A stretch of 64,000 nt of DNA. Origin: Bdellovibrionales bacterium. Lineage in GTDB: Bacteria; Bdellovibrionota; Bdellovibrionia; Bdellovibrionales; UBA1609. The notes under the pieces are model-generated. The model was not told where the DNA came from and did no database searches. It saw only the letters and a list, made by a program, of their open reading frames with translations. Within the stretch, counting starts at the first letter, position 1. Each line of letters starts with the position of its first letter. Positions 9,277 to 16,889 of this stretch are shown piece after piece. The position numbers and the translations under genes were made by a program. The stretch is taken from positions 767,337 to 831,336 of the forward strand of contig JAHBUX010000001.1 in the NCBI GenBank assembly GCA_019637855.1. The letters are read 5' to 3'.

Positions 9277-10011
9277 ATGCGATTCGAAGTCTGGGCCCAG
9301 ACAGATGTGGGTCTTAAACGCGATATCAATCAGGACGCGATTCTCGTCGATCACGACTCGAACTTATTTATCGTGGCCGACGGTATGGGCGGACATAAGG
9401 GCGGGGAAGTGGCCTCGGCCTTGGCCGTGGAAACTGTGCAAGAGATCATCGCCAAGCGCCGTGTGGAACCTAAGCAATCGCCGCGCAAAGTTTTGTCGGA
9501 GTGCTATCGCGAAGCCTCTAGCCGCATTCACCATAAGAGCACGCATGAGTCTCCCGACCTTATGGGCATGGGTACGACCATGGTCCTGTTCTGGGAGTTC
9601 AAGGGCCGCATTTACATCGGCAATGTCGGTGATTCGCGCTGCTATGTCTTTATCGATCAGAATATGTGGCAGTTGACCGAAGACCACTCGCTGATTAACG
9701 AGCAGGTGCGAGCGGGCGTGATCTCGGAGGAAGAAGCTCCACATGTGGTGGGTCGTAACGTCATCACTCGCAGTGTCGGTTTCGAGCGCGACGTTATGGT
9801 GGATGTGCTCGAACGCGAGCCCACTCCCGGGGAAACTTATCTTTTGTGCTCGGATGGCCTGTCAGGTCTAGTGACCCCGGAGCGCATGCTCGAAATATTT
9901 TTACATACCCCCATCGAAGATGTGGTCGCCAAATGCATTAAAGAGGCGAAGGCCGCTGGCGGCGATGACAATATTTCCGTGATCGTGATTCGCCCTAAAA
10001 ATGCCGGTTGA
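9277..10011 (+). CDS. PP2C-family serine/threonine phosphatase
   Basis: A 244-residue cytoplasmic phosphatase with the full bacterial PP2C motif set: 'KRDINQDA', 'VADGMGGHKGGEVAS' (metal-binding Asp35), 'GMGTTMVL', 'GNVGDSRCYVF' (Asp119), 'LLCSDGLSGLV' and 'GGDDNISVIVI'. It should dephosphorylate phospho-Ser/Thr proteins using two Mg/Mn ions. The ATG at 9277 begins directly before the conserved domain; the frame is open to 9214 but that part has no similarity. Because FHA domains bind phosphothreonine, this enzyme is a plausible antagonist of the FHA proteins encoded at 33-38 kb; that link is inference. Confidence 0.93.
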   Translation: MRFEVWAQTDVGLKRDINQDAILVDHDSNLFIVADGMGGHKGGEVASALAVETVQEIIAKRRVEPKQSPRKVLSECYREASSRIHHKSTHESPDLMGMGTTMVLFWEFKGRIYIGNVGDSRCYVFIDQNMWQLTEDHSLINEQVRAGVISEEEAPHVVGRNVITRSVGFERDVMVDVLEREPTPGETYLLCSDGLSGLVTPERMLEIFLHTPIEDVVAKCIKEAKAAGGDDNISVIVIRPKNAG

Positions 10012-10077
10012 CGCACTACGGTGATGAACCCTAAATTCGGGCTTCCGGGTCTCATCCAAAAGGGCATAAAGTAAGGC

Positions 10078-11115
10078 ATGGAAAACAAGAGCTACACGCT
10101 GCTGATCGCCAGCAACCGGCATGGCGAAACCACCAAAATTACCATTCGCGCAAGCTGGCTTAAGGCACTAAGTTTCCTAGGCTTTTGCGCCGTTTTGTTG
10201 GCTGCCACCGCATCGTTGGATTACGTCGGTTTGCTATTGCAGGCCAATGAGAACCGGTCTTTGAAGCAAGAAAACGCGGCTCTCAAAAAGCAATTCCAGG
10301 TAGCTGATGAAAAACTCTCCAGTTTAGAGTCCAGTCTTGAGCGTATTCAGAATTTTACGAAGAAGCTCAATCTGATCACCAACGTGGATGACGATTCTCG
10401 TGCCATGAAACTGGCCATGAACCCCGACGCCCGTCCGGGGGGAATGATCGATCCCAACACACCGACCTCCGAACCGGCCCCTCAGGGAACGCAAGCGGTA
10501 ACGCGAATGCCGTCGTCTGAGTTTATGATTCGCGAGCCGATGCCGAACGAACATCCGTTTAGTGATGAGAAGAACGGCGAGTTGGGCGTCGTGCGTGAAG
10601 AGTCGCGCGACTACGCTTCGCTTTCTGTGCGCATTGATCGCGCTTTAAAACAATCGCAGCTGCGTGAACAGGGTGTTCTGCAGCTGTGGGATTCTTTGGC
10701 TGAGCGGCAGAGTTTGTTGCTGGCTACGCCCTCTATTAAGCCGACGCGCGGTTGGTTCACTTCGCGCTTTGGCTATCGCTTTGATCCGTTCAACAACCGC
10801 GCGACCATGCACGCGGGGATTGATATGGCCGCTCCTCCGGGAACTCCAGTTTACGCTCCGGCCGATGGCGTGGTGTCTTACGTCGGTTATGAGGCGGGTT
10901 ACGGCAAGCTGGTATCGATCGATCATGGATATGGTGTGATCACGCGCTTCGGTCACAACTCGCGCGTGTTCGTGGAGCAGGGCCAGAAGGTGCATCGCTG
11001 GGATGTGATATCGGCAGTCGGTAGCACGGGGCGTTCGACCGGCGCGCATTTGCATTATGAAGTGCGCATTCACGGCATCGCTGTTGATCCCATCAACTAC
11101 ATCCTGACCGAATAA
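10078..11115 (+). CDS. Membrane-anchored M23 (LytM-type) peptidase
   Basis: A 345-residue protein. About 30 cytoplasmic residues are followed by one membrane helix ('ALSFLGFCAVLLAATASLDYVGLLL'), a periplasmic coiled coil (roughly 60-105, 'ENRSLKQENAALKKQF'), a linker, and a C-terminal M23 domain (about 220-340). The metal-binding motifs are intact: HAGID (H-x3-D) and HLHYE (H-x-H), with 'GVITRFGHNSRV' before them, so it could be an active peptidoglycan endopeptidase. Coiled coil plus M23 is also typical of EnvC/NlpD-like and MepM-like division factors. The stop overlaps the next gene's ATG by one base (TAATG), indicating coupling. Confidence 0.9.
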   Translation: MENKSYTLLIASNRHGETTKITIRASWLKALSFLGFCAVLLAATASLDYVGLLLQANENRSLKQENAALKKQFQVADEKLSSLESSLERIQNFTKKLNLITNVDDDSRAMKLAMNPDARPGGMIDPNTPTSEPAPQGTQAVTRMPSSEFMIREPMPNEHPFSDEKNGELGVVREESRDYASLSVRIDRALKQSQLREQGVLQLWDSLAERQSLLLATPSIKPTRGWFTSRFGYRFDPFNNRATMHAGIDMAAPPGTPVYAPADGVVSYVGYEAGYGKLVSIDHGYGVITRFGHNSRVFVEQGQKVHRWDVISAVGSTGRSTGAHLHYEVRIHGIAVDPINYILTE

Positions 11116-11522
11116 TGTCGGCGACAAGGTTTCCCACGCTGGTGCAGCTCGATGATCTTGAAAAGGCTCTCGCCGTCGAGTTCCCAGACTCATTTCGCCG
11201 CTTGGTGGCTGAGCCCCAGAATGCGGCTAGGGTTGTGGTGTTGCAGTCGTTCCCTGATTTTATTTGTGTGCCCACGCTTGCGGACGTGCAGAGTCTGCAG
11301 GAACTCACGGGCAATGATATGCTCCCGTTTCTAGTGACGGGCAGCCTTCAAGACGGGGATATCTACTGCTTTCATATCCAGAACGGGGTTTTGGCGCCGC
11401 AGGTTTCCACGGTCTCGGATGGCGCGGTGGTGGCCACCTGGGGCAGTTTCGAGCTGTTTATTCAATGGGCCAACGAACTGCTTGAGCCGCTGCCTCCCGA
11501 AGAACTTTATTTCGTAGATTAG
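11115..11522 (+). CDS. SMI1/KNR4-like (SUKH) protein
   Basis: A 135-residue soluble protein without a signal peptide. It has the SMI1/KNR4 pattern: 'LEKALAVEFPDSFRRLVAEP' (compare the L-P-x-x-Y/F-x-x-F helix), a central 'MLPFLVTGSLQDGDIYCFHI' strand pair and a terminal 'ATWGSFELFIQWANELL' helix. In other bacteria this superfamily includes immunity proteins that neutralise toxins, but many members have unknown roles. It is translationally coupled to the M23 peptidase gene. It is predicted cytoplasmic whereas the peptidase domain is periplasmic, so direct inhibition is not obvious. Its stop overlaps the stop of the converging gene. Confidence 0.6.
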   Translation: MSATRFPTLVQLDDLEKALAVEFPDSFRRLVAEPQNAARVVVLQSFPDFICVPTLADVQSLQELTGNDMLPFLVTGSLQDGDIYCFHIQNGVLAPQVSTVSDGAVVATWGSFELFIQWANELLEPLPPEELYFVD

Positions 11523-11983
11523 TTTGTCAAAGCTGGTGCGCGCTTAAGCATGTATTCGCGACGTGAGCGCGGCTGGTTGCTGGCGGTGTCCCAAAGTTCC
11601 GAAACCACCTTCAACGTATCCGCGTCCAATAGTTCTTCCGTCACCACAGCGGCACGATCATGCAGGCGTGGATGCATTTCACGTTTCACCAGACGGGTGG
11701 GGCTGATCTCGACGATCTCGACGGGCCCAGCGCCGTATTCACTGGAAGCACGAAACATCGACTCGTTTTCTAGCTCGTAATCTTGATCAATAACACCGCA
11801 GAGGCGAGGCTTCCCGTTGTCACACTCTTCACCCTTCACGAGAACTTGCGAGCGAGTGACTAAATAGGAGAGCTCGGGACCTTCCCACCGTCCGATCAGC
11901 TGACGATAGTAGTCGCTGGGAGTGGCGGTCTGACCGACAACCGGTAAAGAGGCAAACAGAAGCGTACACAACAGCCGTTTCAT
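11519..11983 (-). CDS. Small exported protein of unknown function
   Basis: A 154-residue protein with a cleavable signal peptide (MKRLLCTLLFASLPVVGQTA, cleavage after TA). The ATG at 11983 is preceded by GGAGG with 5-base spacing. The mature part begins 'YYRQLIGRWEG', reminiscent of lipocalin-like or DUF-type domains that open with a G-x-W, and contains one cysteine pair ('EECDNGKPRLCG') that could form a disulfide in the periplasm. It converges on the SMI1/KNR4-like gene with overlapping stop codons. I cannot assign a family. Confidence 0.75.
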   Translation of the reverse strand: MKRLLCTLLFASLPVVGQTATPSDYYRQLIGRWEGPELSYLVTRSQVLVKGEECDNGKPRLCGVIDQDYELENESMFRASSEYGAGPVEIVEISPTRLVKREMHPRLHDRAAVVTEELLDADTLKVVSELWDTASNQPRSRREYMLKRAPALTN

Positions 11984-12330
11984 CAAATCCTCCGTATGTG
12001 ATTTGCCTTTCGTTTACAGGTCGTGGGTTCGGCAGTCAAAATTCTCACCGATAGAATGAAACATCTTTAGCGGTATGCGGGGCACGGGGTCGGAATTTCG
12101 CAGGCGCGGAAGGAGCTTCGTCGACTCGGGCTCCTGCCCTCGCATCGGCGGCTCGCGCATCGTGCGCGAGGTCCGCTTCGCGGACTGCCCGCCGCTGAGG
12201 TCGACGAAGCTCCTTCCGCGCCTGCGAAATTCCGACCTTCTACATACCCGCCCTTTGGATACCCATTCACGGTTATCGACTATGGTCAGATGCTCCGAGA
12301 CTTAGACACATTGGAGCACTCCAACAAGAA
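11984..12330. other. Intergenic region with no gene; holds the 37-bp inverted repeat
   Basis: No convincing open frame is seen in 11984-12330. The stretch contains the upstream region of the small exported-protein gene (11984-12069), the large inverted repeat (12070-12252) and an AT-richer tail with a short TTGGAG/CTCCAA palindrome at 12311-12324, just past the stop of the small peptide gene. Confidence 0.7.
12070..12252. repeat. Long perfect inverted repeat (37-bp arms) with branched loop
   Basis: The arms at 12088-12124 and 12201-12237 are exact reverse complements over 37 bases, separated by 76 bases. The loop holds two perfect hairpins (CTCGCGCA/TGCGCGAG near 12152-12170 and GTCCGC/GCGGAC at 12171-12185) and a CGGCGG/CCGCCG pairing. 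Imperfect pairing continues outside the arms (CGGTATG near 12071 against CATACCCG near 12243). As RNA it would be a multi-branched cruciform of about 180 nt. No T-tract follows on either strand, so it is not a simple terminator. It could be a REP/BIME-like or MITE-like element, or a structured RNA. Confidence 0.85.
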
Positions 12331-12435
12331 TTACAGAAGTTGCTGCAGAAGTTCTACGACGTACAAAATAATCCGCAACATGACTTCAGCGATTCTCAAG
12401 ATTCGCCGAATAAACAAGAACTTCTTTTTGTTCAT
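12331..12435 (-). CDS. Small membrane-peptide ORF (34 aa)
   Basis: ATG at 12435 is preceded by a strong SD (GAAGGAGA, spacing about 6). It encodes a 34-residue peptide starting MNKKKFLFIRRILRIAEVM, then a continuous Leu/Ile/Val-rich segment ending ELLQQLL. A basic N-terminus plus a single hydrophobic or amphipathic helix is the composition of small membrane proteins and of type I toxin peptides such as TisB. It stands alone: the ribosomal operon upstream ends at a terminator (12741-12768), and a strong leader hairpin (12474-12502) sits about 40 bases before the ATG. Coding status is inferred from the SD and composition only. Confidence 0.5.
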   Translation of the reverse strand: MNKKKFLFIRRILRIAEVMLRIILYVVELLQQLL

Positions 12436-12473
12436 AAGGTTCTCCTTCACAGTTATGTGAATGAGAGCCAAGA

Positions 12474-12502
12474 GGGCGAATCTGCCAAAAGCAGCTTCGC
12501 CC
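12474..12502 (-). other. Leader hairpin upstream of the 34-aa ORF
   Basis: GGGCGAA and CTGC pair with GCAG and TTCGCCC around a 5-base loop, with one opposed mismatch; 11 base pairs in all. On the minus strand it lies about 40 bases before the small ORF. The bases after the stem (TCTTGG) are not a T-tract, so an attenuator is possible but weak; a 5' stabilising or translation-control structure is equally possible. Confidence 0.55.
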
Positions 12503-12740
12503 TTTGCATTTTCCGCCCCACCCCCTAGGTCCCGCGAAAAGCAATTCCTACCATCCGCCAAATCCGCGATCCGTACACGTGAAGCGCGCCCTATATTCAA
12601 CTATGACGCACCGGTTTTCCGCAGGGGGAAGTAACAGTATTTGTTTAGTTAGATCTACATGCAGACGGCCGAGTCGACGGAATTCCCTCCCCGCATATCT
12701 CGACCATCCGAAACAAACGCCAGAGTAGGTGACCAGAAAA

Positions 12741-12768
12741 CAAAAAACCCACGCCAAAGACGTGGGTT
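12741..12768 (-). terminator. Rho-independent terminator of the rplM-rpsI operon
   Basis: An 8-bp perfect stem (AACCCACG/CGTGGGTT, 7-base loop) is followed on the minus strand by a run of six T. It sits 32 bases past the rpsI stop. Confidence 0.92.
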
Positions 12769-12799
12769 CTTGCAAGCAAACAAAGTTGTAAGAAACGAA

Positions 12800-13195
12800 C
12801 TAGCGTTTCGAGAACTGAGTGCTACGACGAGCTTTATGTTTACCGTATTTCTTACGCTCAACCATGCGGGAATCGCGAGTGAGCAAACCGGCTTTTTTCA
12901 AAACGCCGCGCAGTTCGGGATTCAAAGCCACAAGGGCGCGAGCCACACCGTGACGGATGGCCTCGGATTGGCCAGTGACGCCGCCGCCTTCAACGGTCAC
13001 GCGAGCATCGAACTGATTTTTAGTGTCAGTCAGCGCGAAGGGCAAAGTGCAGGTGGTGCGCGAAACCGGTGTCGGCATGTAGGTTTCGAGAGTTTTGCCG
13101 TTCACCGTCATTTTGCCAGAGCCGGACTTCAAGAAGACGCGGGCGGCGGAAGTTTTGCGGCGGCCAGTTGCGTAGAAAACTTGTTCTTTAGCCAT
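12800..13195 (-). CDS. rpsI: 30S ribosomal protein S9
   Basis: A 131-residue protein with the S9 signature: 'YATGRRKTSAARVFLKSGSGKMTVNGK' at the start, 'VTVEGGGVTGQSEAIRHGVARAL' in the middle, and the basic tail ending KARRSTQFSKR, whose terminal S-K-R contacts the P-site tRNA in known structures. It lies 16 bases downstream of rplM, the conserved bacterial pairing, and is followed by a strong terminator. Confidence 0.99.
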   Translation of the reverse strand: MAKEQVFYATGRRKTSAARVFLKSGSGKMTVNGKTLETYMPTPVSRTTCTLPFALTDTKNQFDARVTVEGGGVTGQSEAIRHGVARALVALNPELRGVLKKAGLLTRDSRMVERKKYGKHKARRSTQFSKR

Positions 13196-13211
13196 TTGTA
13201 AAAGTGCTCCC

Positions 13212-13640
13212 TTAGATATTCAGAGCTTCGGGTTTTTGCGAAGCGTGCGGGTGGTTGGGGCCAGCGTAGGCTTTCAATTTGTGAATCAAACGCTTGGACA
13301 GCTTGTTCTTGGGCAACATGCCGGCCACTGCTTCGACCACCACTTGAGCGGCGTCTTTTTGGCGCAGTTGAGCGGCGCTCAGCTCTTTCAAAGAACCGAA
13401 GTAGCGCGAGTGAGAATAGAATTTCTCGTCATCCCACTTGTTACCGGACATTTCGACTTTTTCGGAGTTCACAACCACCACGAAATCGCCTGTATCGACG
13501 TGCGGAGTGAAGGTGGGTTTGTTTTTACCGCGCAAAATTTTGGCGATTTCAGTGGCCATACGGCCCAGAGTTTTGCCGGAAGCGTCCACGATGTACCACT
13601 TGTGCTCTACGGAGCCGGCTTGCGCATTCCACGTTTTCAT
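13212..13640 (-). CDS. rplM: 50S ribosomal protein L13
   Basis: A 142-residue protein of standard length. Recognisable segments are 'WYIVDASGKTLGRMATEIAKILRGKNKPTF', 'GDFVVVVNSEK' and 'MLPKNKLSKRLIHKLKAYAG'. It is an early-assembling 50S protein. It lies between truA (43 bases upstream) and rpsI, with no terminator in between, so it is probably co-transcribed with truA. Confidence 0.99.
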   Translation of the reverse strand: MKTWNAQAGSVEHKWYIVDASGKTLGRMATEIAKILRGKNKPTFTPHVDTGDFVVVVNSEKVEMSGNKWDDEKFYSHSRYFGSLKELSAAQLRQKDAAQVVVEAVAGMLPKNKLSKRLIHKLKAYAGPNHPHASQKPEALNI

Positions 13641-13682
13641 GAGTGCTTGAGTCCTTATGTCTTCGGTTTGAAAAGGGAAGTC

Positions 13683-14456
13683 TTAGAGTTTAAGGCACTT
13701 CTTGTCAAGGGCCGGGGGGTACTCCACGCGATAAAGATAAAGCCCGTGAGCCGCTGCCGTAGCCTTTGCCGCCTGGCGGTCATGGGCTGCGAAAATGGCC
13801 CGAAAATCGGCGATCGAGCCCTGATTTCGCTCCAAATGCAGCATGGTGCCCACCAAATTGCGCACCATTTGTTTCAAAAACCCGTTTCCGCGGATCTGCA
13901 GGTCGATCATATGTTTGGAGCGCTGCTCAAAATGACAGCGATCGACCGTGCGAACTGTCGATTTTACAGGAGTTCCAGTGGTTTGGAAGCTGGCGAAATC
14001 CTTGGTTCCGAGCACCTGACGGGCCAGAGAATTGAGGAACTTTACGTCCAATTCATGGGGGACCCACAAGGCACGGTGATGCCACAACGCTGAGCGAACG
14101 GGGTTGCTCCAAATACGATAGAGATACGTTTTGCGGCGAGCCGAAGCCAGGGAGTGGAAGTCCTCAGGCGCCAGCCAGGCCCCCCGAACCACGATTTCGG
14201 GGGGTAAAAGTGCGTTCAGGGAACGCATCAGTTTGGGCTCGGAACTTAAGATCTTGGGGGCTTCAAAGTGAGCGACTTGCTGAACGGCATGAGTACCGGC
14301 ATCAGTCCGCCCTGAGCCCACCACGCGCACCGGTTCGGCATAAAGCTGTGTGAGCACTTCTTCTAATGTGCCTTGGACCGTGCTGCGCCCCGGCTGTTTT
14401 TGCCAACCTTGGAAGTTGCTGCCGTCGTAGGAAAGATGGAGGCGGATTTTGCGCAT
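13683..14456 (-). CDS. truA: tRNA pseudouridine(38-40) synthase
   Basis: A 257-residue TruA. It shows 'LSYDGSNFQGWQKQPGRSTVQGTLEEVL' at the N-terminus, the catalytic aspartate in 'GSGRTDAGTHA' (residue 52), 'KTYLYRIW' and 'GNGFLKQMVRNLVGTML'. It isomerises uridines 38-40 in the anticodon arm of many tRNAs. It precedes rplM-rpsI, a common arrangement, and follows the outer membrane protein gene by 17 bases on the same strand. Confidence 0.98.
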   Translation of the reverse strand: MRKIRLHLSYDGSNFQGWQKQPGRSTVQGTLEEVLTQLYAEPVRVVGSGRTDAGTHAVQQVAHFEAPKILSSEPKLMRSLNALLPPEIVVRGAWLAPEDFHSLASARRKTYLYRIWSNPVRSALWHHRALWVPHELDVKFLNSLARQVLGTKDFASFQTTGTPVKSTVRTVDRCHFEQRSKHMIDLQIRGNGFLKQMVRNLVGTMLHLERNQGSIADFRAIFAAHDRQAAKATAAAHGLYLYRVEYPPALDKKCLKL

Positions 14457-14473
14457 GAAGCTGACTTCGTACC

Positions 14474-15547
14474 TTAGTACTCCATCAGAAAGCCAGCGTT
14501 TATAAAATCCGAAGTGAAGTCGTAGCGCTGCATACTGACGATGGCGCGGTACTCGGCGGTCAAATAGACCGAATTGATGCCGTATTCCGAGTCCAAACGG
14601 ATGCGTGAAAGCGCGTCGAAGTAGGTGAGGTTAATGCCTAAGCCACCGGCAAAGTAACCGCCGAGCGATCCGCCAAACTTGGGAGCTTTGTCATCGTCGC
14701 GCAGTTCGGTGAATGGAAACGCCGTACCGCCACCTTCTGCATAAGGCACAAAGAGCTGACGTTTTGACCACTGCATACGATAGACGGCGCCAATGTTTAT
14801 CGGAATAACTACAAACGTAAAGATCTCGCGTGGCTCTAGGCCAGCGTTCACGGCGCCTTCAAAGTGACCGTTGCCTTGGGCGACAAAAGTGCCGGCGCCA
14901 GCTCTTAAACCCCATTTTCCGATGGGCGAGTTCCACAGCTGCCATTCATAAGTGAAAAGAAATGCGGGGTTCTGGTCCGAGTGAGTGTAGTTGTTGGCGA
15001 AAGTTTGATCGGGATTGTCAGGGTTTTTCAGGTTGATCGGATTGAACATGCCGATGCGGAAATCAAAAGCGCGGTTCTGTTCGCTCTCGTCGACTTTGTA
15101 GATGTAGTCTTTGTCGCGCGTGATACGGATCAAACCCTTTTCGCGAAACGGGTGAGGCACTTCTTTGGCATTGGGATACTTCGACCAATCAAAGATCTTT
15201 TCGCCCTGTTCGGCGGAGGGACGGGGCGGTTCTTCATAGCGTTGCCCCATCTGCACTTCGGGCGCAGGCGCAGGCTCGGGCTGCAGGTCGGCAGGCGGAA
15301 TCAGGGAGTCCTCTTCAGCGCTGAAGTCGGATTCGTCGGGAGTGCTTGGCGTGGCCGGCGTAACGACGGTCTCTTCCGTGCTAAAGTCGTCCTCGATTTC
15401 GTCTTCCACGCCGCCTTCGTCATTGGGCGTGAACTGCGCTATGGAGCGAGAAGGCGGCGGCGTGGCCGCGACTTTTTTCTGCGCGGTTGCAGCCGAGCTT
15501 TGTGCGTGCACCAATATAAGAGCGACAGTGAGTAAGAGTTTATTCAC
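14474..15547 (-). CDS. Outer membrane beta-barrel-like protein with Pro/Glu-rich N-terminal region
   Basis: A 357-residue exported protein. A signal peptide (about 1-20) is followed by a low-complexity acidic, Pro-rich stretch (about 30-110, repeated TPD/SAEED-like segments), then a C-terminal part with alternating strands ('GKWGLRAGAGTFVAQGNGHFEG', 'RIRLDSEYGINSVYLTAEYR') ending in M-E-Y, typical of outer membrane barrels. The start is GTG at 15547, overlapping the stop of the upstream gene by 8 bases, so it is probably coupled. Together with the CFI-box protein it forms a two-gene envelope unit. Function unknown. Confidence 0.75.
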   Translation of the reverse strand: MNKLLLTVALILVHAQSSAATAQKKVAATPPPSRSIAQFTPNDEGGVEDEIEDDFSTEETVVTPATPSTPDESDFSAEEDSLIPPADLQPEPAPAPEVQMGQRYEEPPRPSAEQGEKIFDWSKYPNAKEVPHPFREKGLIRITRDKDYIYKVDESEQNRAFDFRIGMFNPINLKNPDNPDQTFANNYTHSDQNPAFLFTYEWQLWNSPIGKWGLRAGAGTFVAQGNGHFEGAVNAGLEPREIFTFVVIPINIGAVYRMQWSKRQLFVPYAEGGGTAFPFTELRDDDKAPKFGGSLGGYFAGGLGINLTYFDALSRIRLDSEYGINSVYLTAEYRAIVSMQRYDFTSDFINAGFLMEY

Positions 15548-16877
15548 GCGCGCGCAGTCTCCTCACGCTATACCAGGGAAGTGCAAGCAGCGATGAAAGC
15601 AGCACGAGAGAGACGGCGAACGCTGAAGCAAAGCCAATTTTCAAAGCCATATAGCTGAAACCATAAAAGGGCCACAATAGGCCGCGCATGATGGAGCGTA
15701 GGATCGGTTTATCCGCAATGTAGCGAGCGGCGTAGGGCCCGTATTTGTAATACGTTTTAACGAATTCAAGGCCCCACTTGTTCTGCACCAATATCTTGTA
15801 GCGGAAATCGCGGAACACTTTGAGCTTTGGCTCCATCACTGAACCGTAGGCGGCGGTAGCGACGAAGCAGTTCACGTCTTTTGACAGAAGGCCTAGCACT
15901 TCTGACGGAGTGGCCGAGAAGGCACATGTGCTGTCGGGCGCAGTTGTACATTCCGCCCCCAGAATGGCCGGCGCAGGATAAAACTGAACAACATTGTTGG
16001 CTTCGTCGAGGAGCGAGATACGGAAGAAATAGAGAGTGCCGTTGTCCAAACCGTCGACGACATTGCGTTCCAAGTTGTCGCCGCTGTCTGTAAGGGAAAT
16101 GTCCGCAGGATAATTTTCAGCCCCCAATGGGGTAGCATTGTCCATGCTGGTGTTTGATATGAACACGCGCACCTTTTTAGCTTTGGTGCTGTAGTTTAGA
16201 AATGGAAACGAATTCGAGGTGACAGGGTCCTCTATATAGACCTTCCCATCGCCCGGGTAGGGCTTGAAGCCGGAGATGCCCTCATCGCTATTGCCCGCGG
16301 CGCCGATCACTTCGTAGTTACTCGGCGGATTGAGAATCTTGAAGGTGACATCTACGGTCTCGTCACCGGTCGTGACGGTGCCGCTGTTGTCTTTATCAAA
16401 GCCGATGCGAATAACTACGGAGCCTCCATTTGGCATACCTGTCGAATCGCAGCCACCCGTGCTGCCGGCTTTAGCGCAAATGTTGGACCAATAAAAATCG
16501 ATAAAGCGCCCGCCGTTATTCGGAGTAAGAGGGGGGAAGTCCGTGCCCGTGCCTGTCGTACCCGAAGCCACTTGCGCGACCGCATTGTAGGTGTTGGCGT
16601 TGTCAGTTTTAAGATTGATCCGCACCACCATGCCGTCCCAGATACGAGCCGTGTTGCATGGGCATAAAGGCGCATTGGTACAGGAAGGGGTCACGTCGCA
16701 GCTATTGCACGTTAAGCTCGTATCGCTGCCCGTGCAGCTGCCTGCGATGCCGCCGTAGATAGTGACCGCACCGGTGGTGACGTAGTTGGAAGCGCCGCCG
16801 ACAGTATCGATAGCGGGTGCTGCGGCTAGCGCAGAGAAACTATAGATCGTCAGGCCAAGGAGGAGTGCACGCAACAT
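15540..16877 (-). CDS. Exported protein with CFI-box C-terminal domain
   Basis: A 445-residue protein with a signal peptide (to about residue 19), a Cys-rich N-terminal region ('CTGSDTSLTCNSCDVTPSCTNAPLCPCN', about 48-75), probable Ig/fibronectin-like beta domains, and a C-terminal block starting NCFVATAAYGS (near residue 338). This is followed by 'VFRDFRYKIL', 'YYKYGPYAARYIADKP', a hydrophobic helix and a basic end (RRLRARE). That block matches the CFI-box-CTERM pattern seen on surface proteins of several delta-proteobacterial lineages and looks like a sorting or anchoring module. The substrate is unknown. It is co-transcribed with the barrel protein that follows. Confidence 0.78.
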   Translation of the reverse strand: MLRALLLGLTIYSFSALAAAPAIDTVGGASNYVTTGAVTIYGGIAGSCTGSDTSLTCNSCDVTPSCTNAPLCPCNTARIWDGMVVRINLKTDNANTYNAVAQVASGTTGTGTDFPPLTPNNGGRFIDFYWSNICAKAGSTGGCDSTGMPNGGSVVIRIGFDKDNSGTVTTGDETVDVTFKILNPPSNYEVIGAAGNSDEGISGFKPYPGDGKVYIEDPVTSNSFPFLNYSTKAKKVRVFISNTSMDNATPLGAENYPADISLTDSGDNLERNVVDGLDNGTLYFFRISLLDEANNVVQFYPAPAILGAECTTAPDSTCAFSATPSEVLGLLSKDVNCFVATAAYGSVMEPKLKVFRDFRYKILVQNKWGLEFVKTYYKYGPYAARYIADKPILRSIMRGLLWPFYGFSYMALKIGFASAFAVSLVLLSSLLALPWYSVRRLRARE

Positions 16878-16889
16878 GCACTCATGACA

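Larger units (their letters stand above)
12436..12799. other. Intergenic region between rpsI and the small peptide ORF
   Basis: No gene is evident. It contains, in minus-strand order, the rpsI terminator (12741-12768), an unassigned stretch that must hold the promoter of the small peptide ORF if that ORF is real, a leader hairpin (12474-12502), and the SD at about 12441-12448. Confidence 0.65.

Noticed and set aside
12548-12775. 75-codon minus-strand frame ending upstream of the small peptide gene
   Set aside because: It crosses the rpsI terminator, has no SD and its composition is not protein-like.
13236-14093. A 285-codon plus-strand open frame across rplM and truA
   Set aside because: It is wholly antisense to two certain genes, has no SD and no protein-like composition; codon bias of the real genes creates it.
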